A stretch of DNA of 6,155 bases from Alphaproteobacteria bacterium (GTDB taxonomy: Bacteria; Pseudomonadota; Alphaproteobacteria; UBA6615). Under the pieces are notes generated by a model. It was not told the DNA's origin. It saw only the letters and a program-made list of their open reading frames with translations, and did not search any database. The stretch is taken from positions 1-6,155 of the forward strand of contig JAEPNS010000122.1 in assembly GCA_017643325.1 (NCBI GenBank). The letters are read 5' to 3'. Positions within the stretch are counted from its first letter, which is position 1, and every line of letters starts with the position of its first letter. The translations under genes were made by a program, and so were the position numbers. Shown here in pieces: positions 5,699 through 6,155 of this stretch.

Positions 5699-6150
5699 GG
5701 GGTTCCTCCTGTGGTCGTACCCGACAGGCGCCGCATCCAGCGGGCGTCGAGCGTGGTAACGACGAGATCCGCGTTCGCGAAGCTGCGCCGCGCCTCGGCG
5801 ACCTGGGCGAAGGTCAGGTCCGGCGCGACGGCCAGCACGACGCGGCCGTCGCCCGTCGCGGAGATTTCCGCAGGATCGACCGGTATGAGCTGCGCGTCGG
5901 TGAAACGGCGCCCGTCGAAGATGATGATGATGTCGTCGTTGCCCGCGGTGGTCCTGGCAGCGCTGTCGGGCGCGGCAGCGACAACGGGCACGGCCTCGAA
6001 GGACAGCGCGTCGCGCTCTCCGCCGCCCATCGAGATGAGCGTCAGCACCATGATCGAGAAGAAGCCCATGGCCAGCGCCAGCGCGACCTCGGTCATCGCG
6101 TTGTCCTGCGACGCCGACGCGGCGAGCGGGTGTTCGGCGAGGCGCGTCAT
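5695..6150 (-). CDS. ExbD/TolR-like single-pass membrane protein
   Basis: A 151-residue protein with a short cytoplasmic end (1-20), one transmembrane helix (about 22-42), a Pro/Ala linker (about 52-70) and a periplasmic domain (about 72-138). That domain has the ExbD/TolR-like order of strand, turn and strand (IIIIFDGRRF, 74-83), VVLAVAPDLTFAQVAEA (104-120) and a final ADLVVTTLD strand (127-135). Length and layout fit ExbD/TolR (about 140-150 residues). The ion-carrying Asp near the start of the helix in ExbD/TolR appears to be replaced by Glu21 (TEVALALAMGFF against IDVMLVLLIIF). No OmpA-like peptidoglycan-binding domain is present, which argues against MotB. The ATG at 6150 overlaps a TGA of an upstream frame. 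Expected to pair with an ExbB-like channel, either the one at 2707-3225 or one just outside the window. Family assignment is moderate. Confidence 0.68.
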   Translation of the reverse strand: MTRLAEHPLAASASQDNAMTEVALALAMGFFSIMVLTLISMGGGERDALSFEAVPVVAAAPDSAARTTAGNDDIIIIFDGRRFTDAQLIPVDPAEISATGDGRVVLAVAPDLTFAQVAEARRSFANADLVVTTLDARWMRRLSGTTTGGTP

Positions 6151-6155
6151 CGCAT
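6147..6155 (-). CDS. Last codons of an upstream gene (3'-partial tail)
   Basis: The first bases of the minus strand in this window read ATG CGA TGA, so a frame ending Met-Arg-stop would overlap the ExbD-like start as ATGA, the same junction used at 5695-5698 and 2707-2710. This suggests the operon continues upstream. Only three codons are visible, so identity is unknown. An ExbB-like, second ExbD-like or other envelope gene would be natural here, but that is a guess. Confidence 0.35.
   Translation of the reverse strand: MR

Noticed and set aside
2707..6150. Zorya-type phage defence (ZorA/ZorB motor)
   Set aside because: The channel lacks the long cytoplasmic tail of ZorA, the ExbD-like protein lacks the ZorB peptidoglycan-binding domain, and no nuclease or helicase effector is in the window.
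5695..6150. MotB-type flagellar stator
   Set aside because: The protein is too short and has no OmpA-like peptidoglycan-binding domain; no flagellar gene is nearby.

Overview
The window is very GC-rich and densely coded. It looks like a Gram-negative chromosome, most likely from an alphaproteobacterium. That placement is an inference from base composition, codon choice, lipoprotein and Sec signals, and protein style; no marker gene is present to confirm it.

Left part, plus strand (1-1104): the 3' portion of a fumarylacetoacetate hydrolase (FAH) family enzyme enters from the left edge. It is followed after a 57-base gap by a small lipoprotein with a PEGA-like beta domain. This lipoprotein gene converges with the minus-strand cluster, and the two stop codons share one CTAG tetranucleotide, which leaves no room for a conventional terminator.

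Right part, minus strand (6155 down to 1101): one tightly packed operon-like block in which nearly every product is predicted to be exported or inserted in the inner membrane. In transcription order it holds: the last codons of an upstream gene at the window edge; an ExbD/TolR-like single-pass protein; a lipoprotein-type lytic transglycosylase (SLT/GH23); an uncharacterised helical lipoprotein; a long secreted alpha-helical/coiled-coil protein; a short secreted helical protein; a compact four-helix MotA/TolQ/ExbB-like channel protein; and two successive proteins with an N-terminal membrane anchor and a long proline-rich stretch. Junctions are ATGA or TGATG overlaps, TAGATG abutments, or gaps of 11 to 42 bases, and most starts have a clear Shine-Dalgarno sequence.

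As a working model (inference), the ExbB-like and ExbD-like proteins would form an ion-driven motor in the inner membrane. The proline-rich anchored proteins could reach across the periplasm as TonB/TolA-type arms. The coiled-coil proteins and lipoproteins would be periplasmic or outer-membrane partners, and the lytic transglycosylase would open peptidoglycan locally. No canonical TonB, TolA, TolB, Pal, MotB peptidoglycan-binding or TonB-receptor domain is visible, so this appears to be a non-canonical envelope energy-transduction cluster rather than Tol-Pal, TonB or a flagellar stator. It is the main point of interest in the window.
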